Assembly: GCA_045540335.1 (NCBI GenBank)
Contig: JAZQHC010000016.1
Coordinates: forward strand, 1 to 64,000
Length of the DNA stretch: 64,000 bases
Origin: RGIG7213 sp045540335
Lineage (GTDB): Bacteria > Bacillota > Clostridia > Oscillospirales > CAG-272
Direction: 5' to 3'
A program made the position numbers and the translations under genes. Positions 8,685 through 18,027 of this stretch are shown here, piece after piece. The first letter of the stretch is position 1; the number at the start of each line of letters is the position of its first letter. The notes below the pieces were generated by a model that was given only the letters and a program-made list of their open reading frames with translations, did not search any database and was not told the DNA's origin.

Positions 8685-10655
8685 TCAAAATCTGCCCGGT
8701 TTAGAGCCGCCCGGACGCATACCGGGGCCCATTCCGCCGCCGGGGGCCATTCCACCCTGTGAAGAACCGCCGACAGAGGTTACAACCTGCGACTGCGTAT
8801 ATGTTTGACCTGAATTAGATCCCGAATAGCTGCCCGAAATATAAAGCCCGTCTGTTTTTTCGCCCGTACAGCTTCCGCCCGTGGAAACCGTATAAGATTC
8901 GCCCTTTTTCAGATTTGGCGTTGAAACAAGAACGCACCCATACTGCTTGGAGGGTTGATACGTTAAAACACTGTTACCGCTTGAATCGCTTATATTGAAC
9001 ACCGTATTCGCACTTGCAGAGGTATAAACAAGTACACAGCACTGCGTTGAGGTAGAGCTTGCATTTTGCGCCATTCCCGACGAGCCCGCCGCCACGAGAA
9101 TACCGCCGTTTACCGTAAATGAAGAATCGTAATCCAACGGGCCGTTGCCGCCGTTGGTCGGGCCATCTACAAGCACCGTACCACCCGTCATAGTGAACGA
9201 GCCGTTTGAATCAAGGCCGTCGCCGCCTGCATCTATATAAAGATATCCGCCGCTGATAAGAACCTCGGCATTGCCGATGCCCATACCGCCCCAGCCGCCG
9301 GGTCTGCCGCCCGCAGAAGACGATCTATCGTTGCCGCCTGCGCCGTTTATACCATCATCAGACGCGGTTACCCTTGTCGTACCGCCCTTTATCGTTATAT
9401 TAGTTCCTTCAAGGCCTTCGTACGATTTCGTTATTTTTATTTCACCGCCAGAAATCGTAAGACTGTTGTCTGCGTGAATACCGTCATCACCCGATGAGGC
9501 TTCAATATTACCGCCTGCAACTGCTACGTCCCCGTTGGAATGGATCGCATCATCTGCAGAATTTATCGAAAAAGATCCGCCCGTTATGGCAATACTGCCG
9601 GAGGATTTTAACGCCTTTGCGCTTGATTCCGAAGCGTTGCCAAATGGATTTCCGCCCCATGAATTTCCCGATCCGGAAGCTGTTTTAATAAGAAAAGAAC
9701 CGTTATTTACAGTAAGTGTCGTTTGTGCCTGAAAGGCATCTTCAGAAGCGCTGATATTAAAAATACCGCCGTTTATCGTTATGTGGCCTTTATCTGTTTC
9801 CGTTTCGTTGTTGGATTTTATCGCATCGCCGCCCGATTGCACGTTTACCGTACCGCCTGATATTAAAACGGAATCCTTTCCGCGAATGCCATCGTGCGCA
9901 GAAACCACAGTTATCGTACCGCTTTGTATTTCCAAATCGTTTTTGGAGGTAATGCCGTTATTATAATTTGCTTTCACTATCAGCGCGCCCGTGCCGTTGA
10001 TAATCATATCGTCCTTTGAAAAAAGCGCAGCATTCGGCTCGTTTTCTTCAACGGTAGCATAAACGTATTGCGTGCCGTCGGTAAGCTTGTTTACAGTACC
10101 CTCGTAAAGGGATATTATAACATCATCACACGACATAACGTATATCGGTGCAGACGTACTGCAGGTTATATTTACACCGCAAAGCACAAGCTTTACCTTT
10201 TCGGTTTTTTCTGTATTTACTATTATCTGCCCGTCGTTAAGCGTGCCGTAAAGCGTATATTCACCTGCTTTATTTATGGTAACGATCGTACCGTTTATAT
10301 CAACGCCGCTATCGGCAGATTCTATTTTATCCCCCAAAAGGCGTATGCCGCTTTCAGTCACGGTATTTTCATTATTTTCTGCCTGCGTACCGTTTTGTGT
10401 ATCGGGCAATGCAGGCTGTTGGGTAGATAGGGCGTTTTCACTTTCGTTTATAAAGCCTTGTATTATTTCATCAACGTCGCCCTCGGGCACTGCCTGATTT
10501 TGTGAAAACGAATCGGGATTGCCCGTTACCTCGCCTAAAGTTACAGAAGGCAACGTGCTTTCGCTGTCCATTTGTTCGCCGTTACACGATGACGCCGTTA
10601 AAGCAAGCAACAGTGATGTAAAAATACAATATATTTTTAAAAACTTTTTTTTCAT
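8685..10655 (-). CDS. Carbohydrate-binding beta-helix lipoprotein (DUF4353, Cthe_2159-like)
   Basis: About 656 residues. The N-terminus is a lipoprotein signal peptide with lipobox LTASSC, so it is probably anchored outside the membrane. The body consists of short repeated beta-strand rungs such as ISGGTVNVQSGGDAIKSNN and DDGIHADNSLTISGGEI, typical of a right-handed beta-helix. This repeat type is the DUF4353 family, whose member Cthe_2159 of Clostridium thermocellum binds acidic polysaccharides (pectin). The C-terminus ends in a Gly/Met/Pro-rich tail (GGGMGPGMRPGG). The second in-frame ATG was chosen because AAGGAG lies eight bases before it. Binding rather than catalysis is inferred. Confidence 0.85.
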   Translation of the reverse strand: MKKKFLKIYCIFTSLLLALTASSCNGEQMDSESTLPSVTLGEVTGNPDSFSQNQAVPEGDVDEIIQGFINESENALSTQQPALPDTQNGTQAENNENTVTESGIRLLGDKIESADSGVDINGTIVTINKAGEYTLYGTLNDGQIIVNTEKTEKVKLVLCGVNITCSTSAPIYVMSCDDVIISLYEGTVNKLTDGTQYVYATVEENEPNAALFSKDDMIINGTGALIVKANYNNGITSKNDLEIQSGTITVVSAHDGIRGKDSVLISGGTVNVQSGGDAIKSNNETETDKGHITINGGIFNISASEDAFQAQTTLTVNNGSFLIKTASGSGNSWGGNPFGNASESSAKALKSSGSIAITGGSFSINSADDAIHSNGDVAVAGGNIEASSGDDGIHADNSLTISGGEIKITKSYEGLEGTNITIKGGTTRVTASDDGINGAGGNDRSSSAGGRPGGWGGMGIGNAEVLISGGYLYIDAGGDGLDSNGSFTMTGGTVLVDGPTNGGNGPLDYDSSFTVNGGILVAAGSSGMAQNASSTSTQCCVLVYTSASANTVFNISDSSGNSVLTYQPSKQYGCVLVSTPNLKKGESYTVSTGGSCTGEKTDGLYISGSYSGSNSGQTYTQSQVVTSVGGSSQGGMAPGGGMGPGMRPGGSKPGRF

Positions 10656-10764
10656 AACATCCACTCCTTAACAATACAAAATAAAAGAGGTACTTCTGAT
10701 ATTGTTTTACCGATAACAGTTATACCCCTTTATTATGATTGTTGTGTGAAAATAAGATGATTTT

Positions 10765-12021
10765 TTACTGTGCAGCTTCGGTATTATCCGTAACGGGATC
10801 TAACGTATAGGATATATGTACCGTGTAAGCATTGAAATTTTCTATCGGCATTACGGCGGTACATTCCACCCCTGAAGACAAATATTCAGAATTGGAAAGA
10901 AGAAACTGCTCTTTAGCGATGGCGGCAACCTCTTTTTCATTCGTTTCATACGCACAGTAAACCTCTACGTATTCGCGTTTGTATTTAACGAACTTATCAA
11001 GCTGGCTTGCTATTATATCCGCGGTTGCATCTTCCCCAAGGGAATACAAACCTTTAAGGGTATAATAAGTTTCCCCATCTGTACATTTCGGGGCAGAAGA
11101 ATCCTTTTCCGTATGGGTTTTGGATATTGCACCGTCAGATAGGTTCATAAACGCGTGCGTATATATTCCGCGAAAGGTTTTGCCGTCGTATTGCGAATCA
11201 AGGTCGTTTTCATAAACGTCGGTATTATAATATTTATCCCCTACCAATACCACGCACCATACTGCCGACTTGCCGTTTACCTTACCTTGCGCTATGTGTG
11301 ATATCATACCTGCTTTATTAAGCAACAGCTTAAACGCCTTGTGATATCCTGCCGAATCTGCGCTTCCGTCAACAAGTGCGCCGTACGCGTTTGATACCGT
11401 GTTTGGATTATCGGGTGCAGAGGTTGCCCTTTGGCATATCTCTGTTATATAATCGTGCAGGCGCGCCTGAATGTCGATATCCTCTTGCATGCCGGATATT
11501 ACAGACATTGCCTTTGATATTGCCGCATCCATGCGCGTTTTCATCAACACAAGGTCTTCGTATTGATAAGTATAGTACATACGAAGGCGCGTATATCTGT
11601 TATTGATGATACTTGGCCCTGAAAACACCTCTTCCCCCCCTTCGGAATCAGTTTCGGTAAAACTGTAATCCCCAAGGGAAAAGCTTTCCGTATCAAGGTA
11701 GAAATATTCGGGCTTATCAAGCATCAGGGCGTTAAGGGCAATTTGCACGTCTTCCTGATTGCACACAAAGGGCATATCCTCGGTTAAGGGCTTCAATTCG
11801 TCTGCTGCGGTGCATACCGTATCGTAAACGTACTGCTGAAGCCTTGATAAACGGTTATAATATATTTGCCCTGTTTTAGTTAATGGCAAGCCTTCGGTTA
11901 TTTCAGAAGAAACTTGCGAATAATTTCCCCACCCGTTATTTTTCAACGAGGCGGTGACCGTTGCCATAATGATTATAACGAACATCACCGCCGCACAGAT
12001 ACGGAATATGATCTTTTTCAT
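10765..12021 (-). CDS. Transglutaminase-fold protein with a degenerate active site, membrane-anchored
   Basis: 418 residues with one N-terminal hydrophobic segment (about residues 5-26), so anchored or exported. The middle shows the transglutaminase-like pattern SAGYHKAFKLLLNKAG, AVWCVVLVGDKYYNTD. In active members these blocks read CxGYAkAf, HAWN and hxvDvtW. Here the cysteine position is Ser, the histidine position is Ala, and only the aspartate remains, so thiol catalysis looks lost. It starts at the stop codon of the upstream glycosidase gene (TAATG overlap), giving tight coupling. A structural or sugar/peptide-binding role outside the cell is an inference. Confidence 0.7.
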   Translation of the reverse strand: MKKIIFRICAAVMFVIIIMATVTASLKNNGWGNYSQVSSEITEGLPLTKTGQIYYNRLSRLQQYVYDTVCTAADELKPLTEDMPFVCNQEDVQIALNALMLDKPEYFYLDTESFSLGDYSFTETDSEGGEEVFSGPSIINNRYTRLRMYYTYQYEDLVLMKTRMDAAISKAMSVISGMQEDIDIQARLHDYITEICQRATSAPDNPNTVSNAYGALVDGSADSAGYHKAFKLLLNKAGMISHIAQGKVNGKSAVWCVVLVGDKYYNTDVYENDLDSQYDGKTFRGIYTHAFMNLSDGAISKTHTEKDSSAPKCTDGETYYTLKGLYSLGEDATADIIASQLDKFVKYKREYVEVYCAYETNEKEVAAIAKEQFLLSNSEYLSSGVECTAVMPIENFNAYTVHISYTLDPVTDNTEAAQ

Positions 12022-15000
12022 TATTTTTTAATGATGATCTGCGGTACAGCCGTCATACCGCTGGGGATAAATACGTAATCATCAGTCCAATGCTCACCGT
12101 TGGAGATGAAGTTGTCGGGGCCGTACGCACCTTCTCTTAACGGAAGCGCGTGCAACGGGCCAAACGTGTTTCTTCTGGTAAGAACGTATTGAATATCAAG
12201 CGTGTTTTCGCCTTTTTTAAGCATATCGGTGATATCTGCTTCGTACGGCATCCATGCGATGGGCATGGGCTTTTCGTCGTTTGCGGAAACCTTAACAAGT
12301 GCCGCTTCGAAATCGGGCAAGCTTAATACTACCCTGCCTTCGCCGCTGTAATCTATACTTGTTTTATAAGTGATAGCACCCGAATAGAAGGGCAAGCCCT
12401 GCTTGGAAATATCGCCGTGCATTATTTTTCTTACAGGGGCGGTTATGAATTTATCAATATTATGAATGCTAACGCCGAAATCGCCGAGAATATATACCGC
12501 TTCAAGATTAAGGGTTTCATAAAAATCTGCTTCCATGCGGATAGTGTTTTTGCCGGATTTAAGCATACAGCCGCACAAATCGAATTTATGGAATGCTTCA
12601 TCTATCCATCTGCCGTTTTCTTCTGCCGTTAATTTTTCGCCGTTTATGTAGATATCCCACAAATTGGGTGTTTCGCATACAAACGAGAATTTTTCGGGCA
12701 AATATTCTGCAAAGAAGCTGTATTCAAGCGCGATTCTGCCGTGTTTTTTCTGTTCTTTAAGGCCTAAGAACCAAGGCTGGATCATCGAGCCGCCTCTGTG
12801 TGGCAAGCCGTACGTTTCCCTGATTTTTTGGTCAGCTTTAAGAATTTCCGTGTTTTCGCCAAGCTTTTTGCCGTCTGCTTCAAATTCTACCATATCAAGC
12901 ACAAGCACGTTATCTTCAGAAAGCTCGATATCGTAAGCTTCGCCCAAAGCGTAGGAGGAAACCTTTTTATATTCCTTCGATTGCGCCAGATCGGATTTGG
13001 GGCATACCCTGTAAACGTGTTCGCCTGCGGCGTATATATCGGTTTTTAAAGTAATAACGCCGTTTTCAGACTTGCCTGCAAGTGCTTTTTCGCCGTTTGC
13101 GGCAAACCATTCTTCACAATCGCCGCACGCGTTGATCGTTACGGTGCAATCGTAATAGGTCGTGTCCTTACTCATATTCATGATTACGGCATACAGATCA
13201 TCGCCGTCTTTTCTGCATTGGCAGAACACTTCTTGTATCTCGTTGCCGCACGCATCCTTTACGGAAACGATGCGGGGCGTTATTTTTTCAAGCGCGGAAA
13301 CGATCGCATCACAGGTAAATTCTACCTTTTCAACGCCTTTAAGCTGTTCGAAAGCATCAGAAGGAAGTGCATCTATATACGTAGGTGCAAATCCTGCAAG
13401 GATAACCTTACCGCCTGCTGCGATGAATTTCTTCACAAGTTCAAGCGTGGAAGAACGCATTGTGTACATACCGCTTACAACAACGGTCTTGTACTTCATT
13501 TGGCCTACCTTAACGTACGGCACGCCGTCTTCCGTTACAACGTCTGCCCAGCGGGACATCATTTCTTCGTCGCCGTAATCGAAATCAAGCTTTGCACCCG
13601 ACAGCCAATGGAACTGCGAGAAATACATTTGTTCGATTCTTCTTACGTCGGGGTGGTTTGTTGCCAAGCGCGCACTCCAACCCGGGTGAATAACGCCAAA
13701 CGTGCTTTCTATCGGGTTGATAACAAGCGTATCGCATACAGGCTTGCCTGCGCCGAGAACAACGTGAAGCCTTGAGAAGAAGTCCTCTACAACGGGGTAA
13801 TCCTTATACCATGCAGATTGGTGAAGAATACTTGCAGGGTAATCCCTCTTTGCTTCGCCCTGCATAGAATACCACGATAAGTGATGGCAACGCAGGTTGA
13901 TACCGAACAGCGCTTGCCAGCCGCCCGTCCATTTATGGCTTTCAAAATCCATCTGCCAGCCGGAGCAACCGTAAAGCTCGGAAAGCATTCTTGTTTTACC
14001 CATCTGGCGTGCAACGGAAGAAAGCTGTTTTACTATCCAATAGCCTCTGTTGCCCTCTGTAAGAACGTCAACACCGGGCACTGCCATATGTTCGTAAAAA
14101 CGCATGATAGAGCCTATCATTGAAGCCTGTGTAGTAAACGAATCTTCGTGCAGAACGTGACCCGTTAACTCCATATTATGGTCGTTACACCATTCGTTTA
14201 CCTGGATTGCAAACGCTTTAAGGAACAGCTCCTCCGCTAAATCCATATAGTGCCATTTAACCTGGCTTAACATTTCGCCGTCGCGATGCAAGAACAAATC
14301 GGGCAGGCGCAGCTTAAGGTCGTACCCGTATTTGTTTTGGAATTCGTCAAACATTTTGCCCGTAAAGGGTGTTATCCACGAGGGGTTACGCGAGCTTCCT
14401 GCAGAAAATCCGCACATAACCGCACCTCTGTGAGGCTCGTCGGTGAATATACCTGAAATTGACGTACCTATTCTTTTGCCGCATTTGTCGGCGTATTTTT
14501 CATGCGTTAGATCTATAAATTTTTTGATTGCCTCGGGGTTCATCGTATCAACGTACGTGTAACCGTTATAGAAGCTGTCGTTATGCGCCCTTTCTCTTGT
14601 GAAGGACAAAATAGTTTTACCTTCATATTCTTCTTTAGGCGTGTCTTTGGTTATTACTTTATCGTTGGTAAAGGCAAATTCGCCCTTTTCAGGTATCATA
14701 TCGCAGGCAAAAACGATAACCTCGTCGCCGTTGAAGGCAAACTCATCTGCAGATGTCTTATCAAGCCTGATATAGTTCATCGAATATTCGGGGTTCATTG
14801 TAACGAAGCCGCCCGCCGTGCCCGAGGGCCATCTATCTTCGTCGTACAGCCAGTTTTCAAGACCCAATTTTTCGCCCTTGTCTGCAACGGCATTTACAAG
14901 GTCGAACCATTCTTCGCCAAGATATTCCGTTACAAGCCCCGTTCTTGAGTGCATAAAATATCCGCCGAAGCCCATATCGTTAAGCACATCTACCTGGCGC

Positions 15001-15098
15001 AGAAGCTCTTCCTTTTCAAGCTTGCCGTTCCAAGACCAGAACGGCTTACCGCGGAAATACGCGCCCGGTGATTTAAAATCATCATAAATTTTAGACAT
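12021..15098 (-). CDS. Large glycoside hydrolase, GH106-like (alpha-L-rhamnosidase type)
   Basis: 1025 residues with no signal peptide, so probably intracellular. The N-terminal half carries the pattern of GH106-like enzymes: RGKPFWSWNG, MGFGGYFMHSRTG, WLYDEDRWPSGTAGG and GIFTDEPHRG, with acidic residues suited to catalysis. The C-terminal half contains beta-sandwich segments (WDIYINGEKL, GEGRVVLSLPDF), as expected for accessory domains. GH106 members act on alpha-L-rhamnosides in plant polysaccharides, but distant members are uncharacterised, so the substrate is uncertain. A Shine-Dalgarno AGAGGTGG precedes the ATG. It is followed directly by the transglutaminase-fold gene. Confidence 0.8.
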   Translation of the reverse strand: MSKIYDDFKSPGAYFRGKPFWSWNGKLEKEELLRQVDVLNDMGFGGYFMHSRTGLVTEYLGEEWFDLVNAVADKGEKLGLENWLYDEDRWPSGTAGGFVTMNPEYSMNYIRLDKTSADEFAFNGDEVIVFACDMIPEKGEFAFTNDKVITKDTPKEEYEGKTILSFTRERAHNDSFYNGYTYVDTMNPEAIKKFIDLTHEKYADKCGKRIGTSISGIFTDEPHRGAVMCGFSAGSSRNPSWITPFTGKMFDEFQNKYGYDLKLRLPDLFLHRDGEMLSQVKWHYMDLAEELFLKAFAIQVNEWCNDHNMELTGHVLHEDSFTTQASMIGSIMRFYEHMAVPGVDVLTEGNRGYWIVKQLSSVARQMGKTRMLSELYGCSGWQMDFESHKWTGGWQALFGINLRCHHLSWYSMQGEAKRDYPASILHQSAWYKDYPVVEDFFSRLHVVLGAGKPVCDTLVINPIESTFGVIHPGWSARLATNHPDVRRIEQMYFSQFHWLSGAKLDFDYGDEEMMSRWADVVTEDGVPYVKVGQMKYKTVVVSGMYTMRSSTLELVKKFIAAGGKVILAGFAPTYIDALPSDAFEQLKGVEKVEFTCDAIVSALEKITPRIVSVKDACGNEIQEVFCQCRKDGDDLYAVIMNMSKDTTYYDCTVTINACGDCEEWFAANGEKALAGKSENGVITLKTDIYAAGEHVYRVCPKSDLAQSKEYKKVSSYALGEAYDIELSEDNVLVLDMVEFEADGKKLGENTEILKADQKIRETYGLPHRGGSMIQPWFLGLKEQKKHGRIALEYSFFAEYLPEKFSFVCETPNLWDIYINGEKLTAEENGRWIDEAFHKFDLCGCMLKSGKNTIRMEADFYETLNLEAVYILGDFGVSIHNIDKFITAPVRKIMHGDISKQGLPFYSGAITYKTSIDYSGEGRVVLSLPDFEAALVKVSANDEKPMPIAWMPYEADITDMLKKGENTLDIQYVLTRRNTFGPLHALPLREGAYGPDNFISNGEHWTDDYVFIPSGMTAVPQIIIKK

Positions 15099-15137
15099 AA
15101 GTTTCCACCTCTTCTTTATATATTCTGTTTTAAATTT

Positions 15138-15605
15138 TCATTCTTCAATAACACAGGCATTCAGCACAAGATACGTTCTTTCCATGCAGACGCCGTGTAT
15201 TTCTATCGTGTAGTCTATCGTTAGATTACCGCCGTTTTCGGTAATTTTATTTTCTACGCTTTTGGTAGCCACGCACATTTCTATCGGGAATATACCCGTT
15301 TCGTACGTGGACATATATCTGCAGTTTTCTTTGAATATCATAGATGCCGAAGCCGAGCCGCTTCGCGTCATCGTAACGGCAGACGGGTCTTCCTGCGAAA
15401 ATTCGATTACGGTTACTGCACCGTCCATACCCGTTAATTCCGTTTCGTCGTACTGTATGGAAAACTTGCCGTTTTCGCATATCAAAACGCCTTCGGTCGA
15501 TATTTCTATTTTTTGTTCTTCGCCCGTATTTTCTTCATTGGCGAAAAAATCGCCCTCTGCCTTGGTTTGTTTTGAAACGATATTTATTGAAATGGGTTTC
15601 CTCAT
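15138..15605 (-). CDS. DUF1934 beta-barrel protein (YwiB family)
   Basis: 155 residues matching the DUF1934 calycin-like barrel family: an N-terminal ISINIVSKQ strand, IQYDETELTG, the TMTRSGSASASMIFKE core, YETGIFPIEMCV, and a last strand DYTIEIHG. Family function is unknown; it is widespread in Firmicutes. It lies 39 bases upstream of the GH106-like gene on the same strand, so they may share the promoter found upstream. Confidence 0.85.
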   Translation of the reverse strand: MRKPISINIVSKQTKAEGDFFANEENTGEEQKIEISTEGVLICENGKFSIQYDETELTGMDGAVTVIEFSQEDPSAVTMTRSGSASASMIFKENCRYMSTYETGIFPIEMCVATKSVENKITENGGNLTIDYTIEIHGVCMERTYLVLNACVIEE

Positions 15606-15632
15606 ATATACCTCTTAATCTATATTGCATAC

Positions 15633-15661
15633 AGTATAACATATTATTTTGTATTTGTCAC
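15633..15661 (-). promoter_or_regulatory. Sigma-A-type promoter for the DUF1934 gene
   Basis: On the minus strand GTGACA is followed after 17 bases by TATACT, about 30 bases ahead of the DUF1934 start. Confidence 0.6.
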
Positions 15662-15732
15662 TACTAATTTTGAAAAACAACACGGATTTTTTATGTATTT
15701 TCTGCAGACAATAACGCAAGAGGTGATGATTT

Positions 15733-16359
15733 TTGAACAAAAAAGGCGTTTTTCGCTTTGTGGTATGCGTTTATATTCTTTGCTTTTCATTCTTTATAAA
15801 TGCGAGTGCATTTTCTTCACAGGGAAGCTGTGGTAAGGAAGTGTATGAAATACAGCTTTCGCTATGGCAAAAGGGGTATTACAAGGGAAAAGCAGACGGC
15901 GAATTTACACAAAAGCTTACAGATGCGGTAAAACAATTTCAAAAAGACTTCGGCCTATACGAAACAGGCGTTTGCACGAAGGCGGAATTATCGTTGCTTG
16001 GCGTTGAAGAAATTACCCCGTTTGAATATGAAAGCGAGCTGTTGTGCATTGCCGAGGCAATAGGGTGTGTTTGCCCCAACGAAAGCACCGTGTGCCGCAT
16101 TGCCGTCGGTGCCGTTATATTAAACCGCACAAAACTTCACGGAATATCGGTTTTTCAATCGTCGAAAGCATTGAAGGATAATTTTTCAAGCCGCAACGCC
16201 GTTTTCGACGAGCGGTGCATTTCCGATGCTTTTCAGGCTTTAATGGGGGCAGACCCAACCTTCGGCGCAACGTATATTACGCGCACAAGCACCCCCGACC
16301 CGTTTATTATATGCAGAAAAAAAACCGCCGAATACGGCAGTTTTTCATTTTATATTTAG
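15733..16359 (+). CDS. Peptidoglycan-binding protein with a degenerate SleB-like cell wall hydrolase domain
   Basis: 208 residues: a signal peptide (about 1-28), a peptidoglycan-binding domain at about 35-95 (VYEIQLSLWQKGYYKGKADG, DAVKQFQKDFG), then a short Hydrolase_2/SleB-like domain. In this family the core reads AEARGE...AVaaVilNR; here it reads CIAEAIGCVCP and AVGAVILNR. The first glutamate is kept but the second is replaced, so activity is doubtful. SleB proteins break cortex peptidoglycan during spore germination. The TTG start is supported by GAGGTGATG upstream. Its stop overlaps the stop of the convergent transporter gene. Confidence 0.75.
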   Translation: MNKKGVFRFVVCVYILCFSFFINASAFSSQGSCGKEVYEIQLSLWQKGYYKGKADGEFTQKLTDAVKQFQKDFGLYETGVCTKAELSLLGVEEITPFEYESELLCIAEAIGCVCPNESTVCRIAVGAVILNRTKLHGISVFQSSKALKDNFSSRNAVFDERCISDAFQALMGADPTFGATYITRTSTPDPFIICRKKTAEYGSFSFYI

Positions 16360-16976
16360 TTTATTTTCGCCTTTTGAAAAAGCGGAAGCACTACGCCGCC
16401 TACTATATTGCCCACCGTCATAACGGCAAGGCAGGCAAACGCTTCCGCGCCCCACATACCCGCAACGGTGAAATAGTACATATTTGCAATGCAGTGCTCG
16501 AAAGAGCAAAGTATAAACGCAGCTACGCCAAGAAACAAGCCTATGTATTTGCCCGCTTGATGCGGATTGTTTTTATATCCGTCAACCGCTATGAATATCA
16601 TCATATTGCAAAAAACGGCAAGTATGAAAATACTTAACATTCCATCGCTTAATTTTGTTTGGCATATCGTTTGCGCTTTTGCCACGGCATCCGCGGCAAT
16701 GCGCGTACAACGAATCAACTGCCCAACGGAAAACGTACCTGCAAGGTTGCCCAGCCATATAACAACGCAAAGCAGCATATACTGCGGCGGATTATCTAAT
16801 ATATAGCAAACCTTTCCCGTAAAAAGGTTGAATCCGTTAGTAACTATAACGAACAGCCCCAGCGTGAAAAACAACGCCCCTATTACTTTATTATCAATAC
16901 ACAAAAACGCCGTACCGCCAAGCCCGATACACACACCTGCCGCAACGGACAATACGAAATTTTTCAAAAGCTTCAT
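16356..16976 (-). CDS. Formate/nitrite transporter family protein (FNT channel)
   Basis: 206 residues, six hydrophobic segments. FNT signatures are visible: NGFNLFTGK in the first half, SFEHCIANMYY with the central histidine, and VGNIVGG near the end. FNT proteins form pentameric channels for formate, nitrite, hydrosulfide or other small monovalent anions; the substrate here is open. It is shorter than typical 260-280-residue FocA/NirC proteins. The start overlaps the upstream gene by four bases (ATGA). Confidence 0.88.
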   Translation of the reverse strand: MKLLKNFVLSVAAGVCIGLGGTAFLCIDNKVIGALFFTLGLFVIVTNGFNLFTGKVCYILDNPPQYMLLCVVIWLGNLAGTFSVGQLIRCTRIAADAVAKAQTICQTKLSDGMLSIFILAVFCNMMIFIAVDGYKNNPHQAGKYIGLFLGVAAFILCSFEHCIANMYYFTVAGMWGAEAFACLAVMTVGNIVGGVVLPLFQKAKIN

Positions 16977-17791
16977 AAAGACATCCTGCCCTTTTCTTCC
17001 AACAGGTGGGGATTTTTTAAATATTGGCTTGCCCTTTTAAACGCGGCGGCAAAATACGCACCGGAACAAATACGTTCATCCATGGTGATACCCAAGGGCA
17101 GAACCTGTTCGAAAACTATTTGTTCGTTCCGCATTTTTGGAATATATCTTATATTACCTATGGAAATCGCCATGCTTGTAGTGCCGAATTCGTATATGTG
17201 GTGATATATATGATTTGTTCTTATACTTGCAAGATTCGTTATTAAAAACGATGCGTGAAACGGGCTGAGGTCGATTACCTTTTTCGGCAATATGCCGTGC
17301 TTATCCATAAACTTGAACAAGCCTACGCCTAAATTGCACAACCCGGGAACAGAAAGCAGCTTTGCTACCATGTAATCTGCCGAATTCGTTTGACCCTCTG
17401 CGCGGTTTTGTGCCACGTATTCGTCTATTTTACGCTGAACGTCGAATATCGTATCTTCAAAATCAAACGACACCTTCGAGGTGGTTCCGTGCAGGTCGCC
17501 CGGCTTTAAAACCGCCATCGAAACGGAAAAATCGTTTCTTTGGTATATTTTTTTATTTACAATGAAGCGATTCAATTCCGGAAACTCGCACATAGTACGC
17601 AAAAACGCACATATTATCAACGGCATATGCGAAATGCGGTGTTCCTTCATTTTGGCAATATATTCTTTAAGCGGCGCAAGAGGAATATCAACGGTGATCA
17701 TGTTCATCGAATCAAGTCTTTTATCCATAATGTACGCACCGACGGTGTACATCGGATCTGCGTTTTTAACGCGCTTTCCATCTGATCGCAT
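16973..17791 (-). CDS. 2-oxoacid dehydrogenase E2 / chloramphenicol acetyltransferase-fold protein, stand-alone
   Basis: About 272 residues covering only the acyltransferase core of E2 subunits, with no lipoyl or peripheral-subunit-binding domain. Blocks include DIPLAPLKEYIAKMKE, HMPLIICAFLRTM and NRFIVNKKIYQRNDFSVSMAV. The catalytic HxxxDG motif (usually DHRVIDG) reads DERICSG, so the histidine and aspartate are both missing. Stand-alone clostridial copies exist, with unknown role. It overlaps the FNT gene and is presumably co-transcribed. The ATG is chosen; a GTG four codons upstream has no Shine-Dalgarno. Confidence 0.75.
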   Translation of the reverse strand: MRSDGKRVKNADPMYTVGAYIMDKRLDSMNMITVDIPLAPLKEYIAKMKEHRISHMPLIICAFLRTMCEFPELNRFIVNKKIYQRNDFSVSMAVLKPGDLHGTTSKVSFDFEDTIFDVQRKIDEYVAQNRAEGQTNSADYMVAKLLSVPGLCNLGVGLFKFMDKHGILPKKVIDLSPFHASFLITNLASIRTNHIYHHIYEFGTTSMAISIGNIRYIPKMRNEQIVFEQVLPLGITMDERICSGAYFAAAFKRASQYLKNPHLLEEKGRMSL

Positions 17792-17955
17792 ATAAATACC
17801 CACAATCTTAATTTATTTACATTTCCGCATTTAGAATATCATAAAAGTTGAAAAAAATCAACATATTTTTTCTATTTAATAACATGTGATCATTCTTTTT
17901 CACTTATCCGTCACATAAACGGCTTTTGACGTAGTGCAAATTTACATTTTATCCG

Positions 17956-17984
17956 TTGACACGTGTATTTTGGCATTGTATAAT
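17956..17984 (+). promoter_or_regulatory. Consensus sigma-A promoter for the PPIC lipoprotein gene
   Basis: A perfect TTGACA and a perfect TATAAT are separated by 17 bases, 43 bases upstream of the start codon. Coding potential read across this segment is an artefact. Confidence 0.9.
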
Positions 17985-18027
17985 TTTTGTGCGAATATTA
18001 TTTCCACGAAAGGATTTTATTTTTACT

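Noticed and set aside
12417..14948. Several plus-strand frames of 70-185 codons opposite the GH106-like gene
   Set aside because: They are antisense to a well supported coding region and show no domain pattern.
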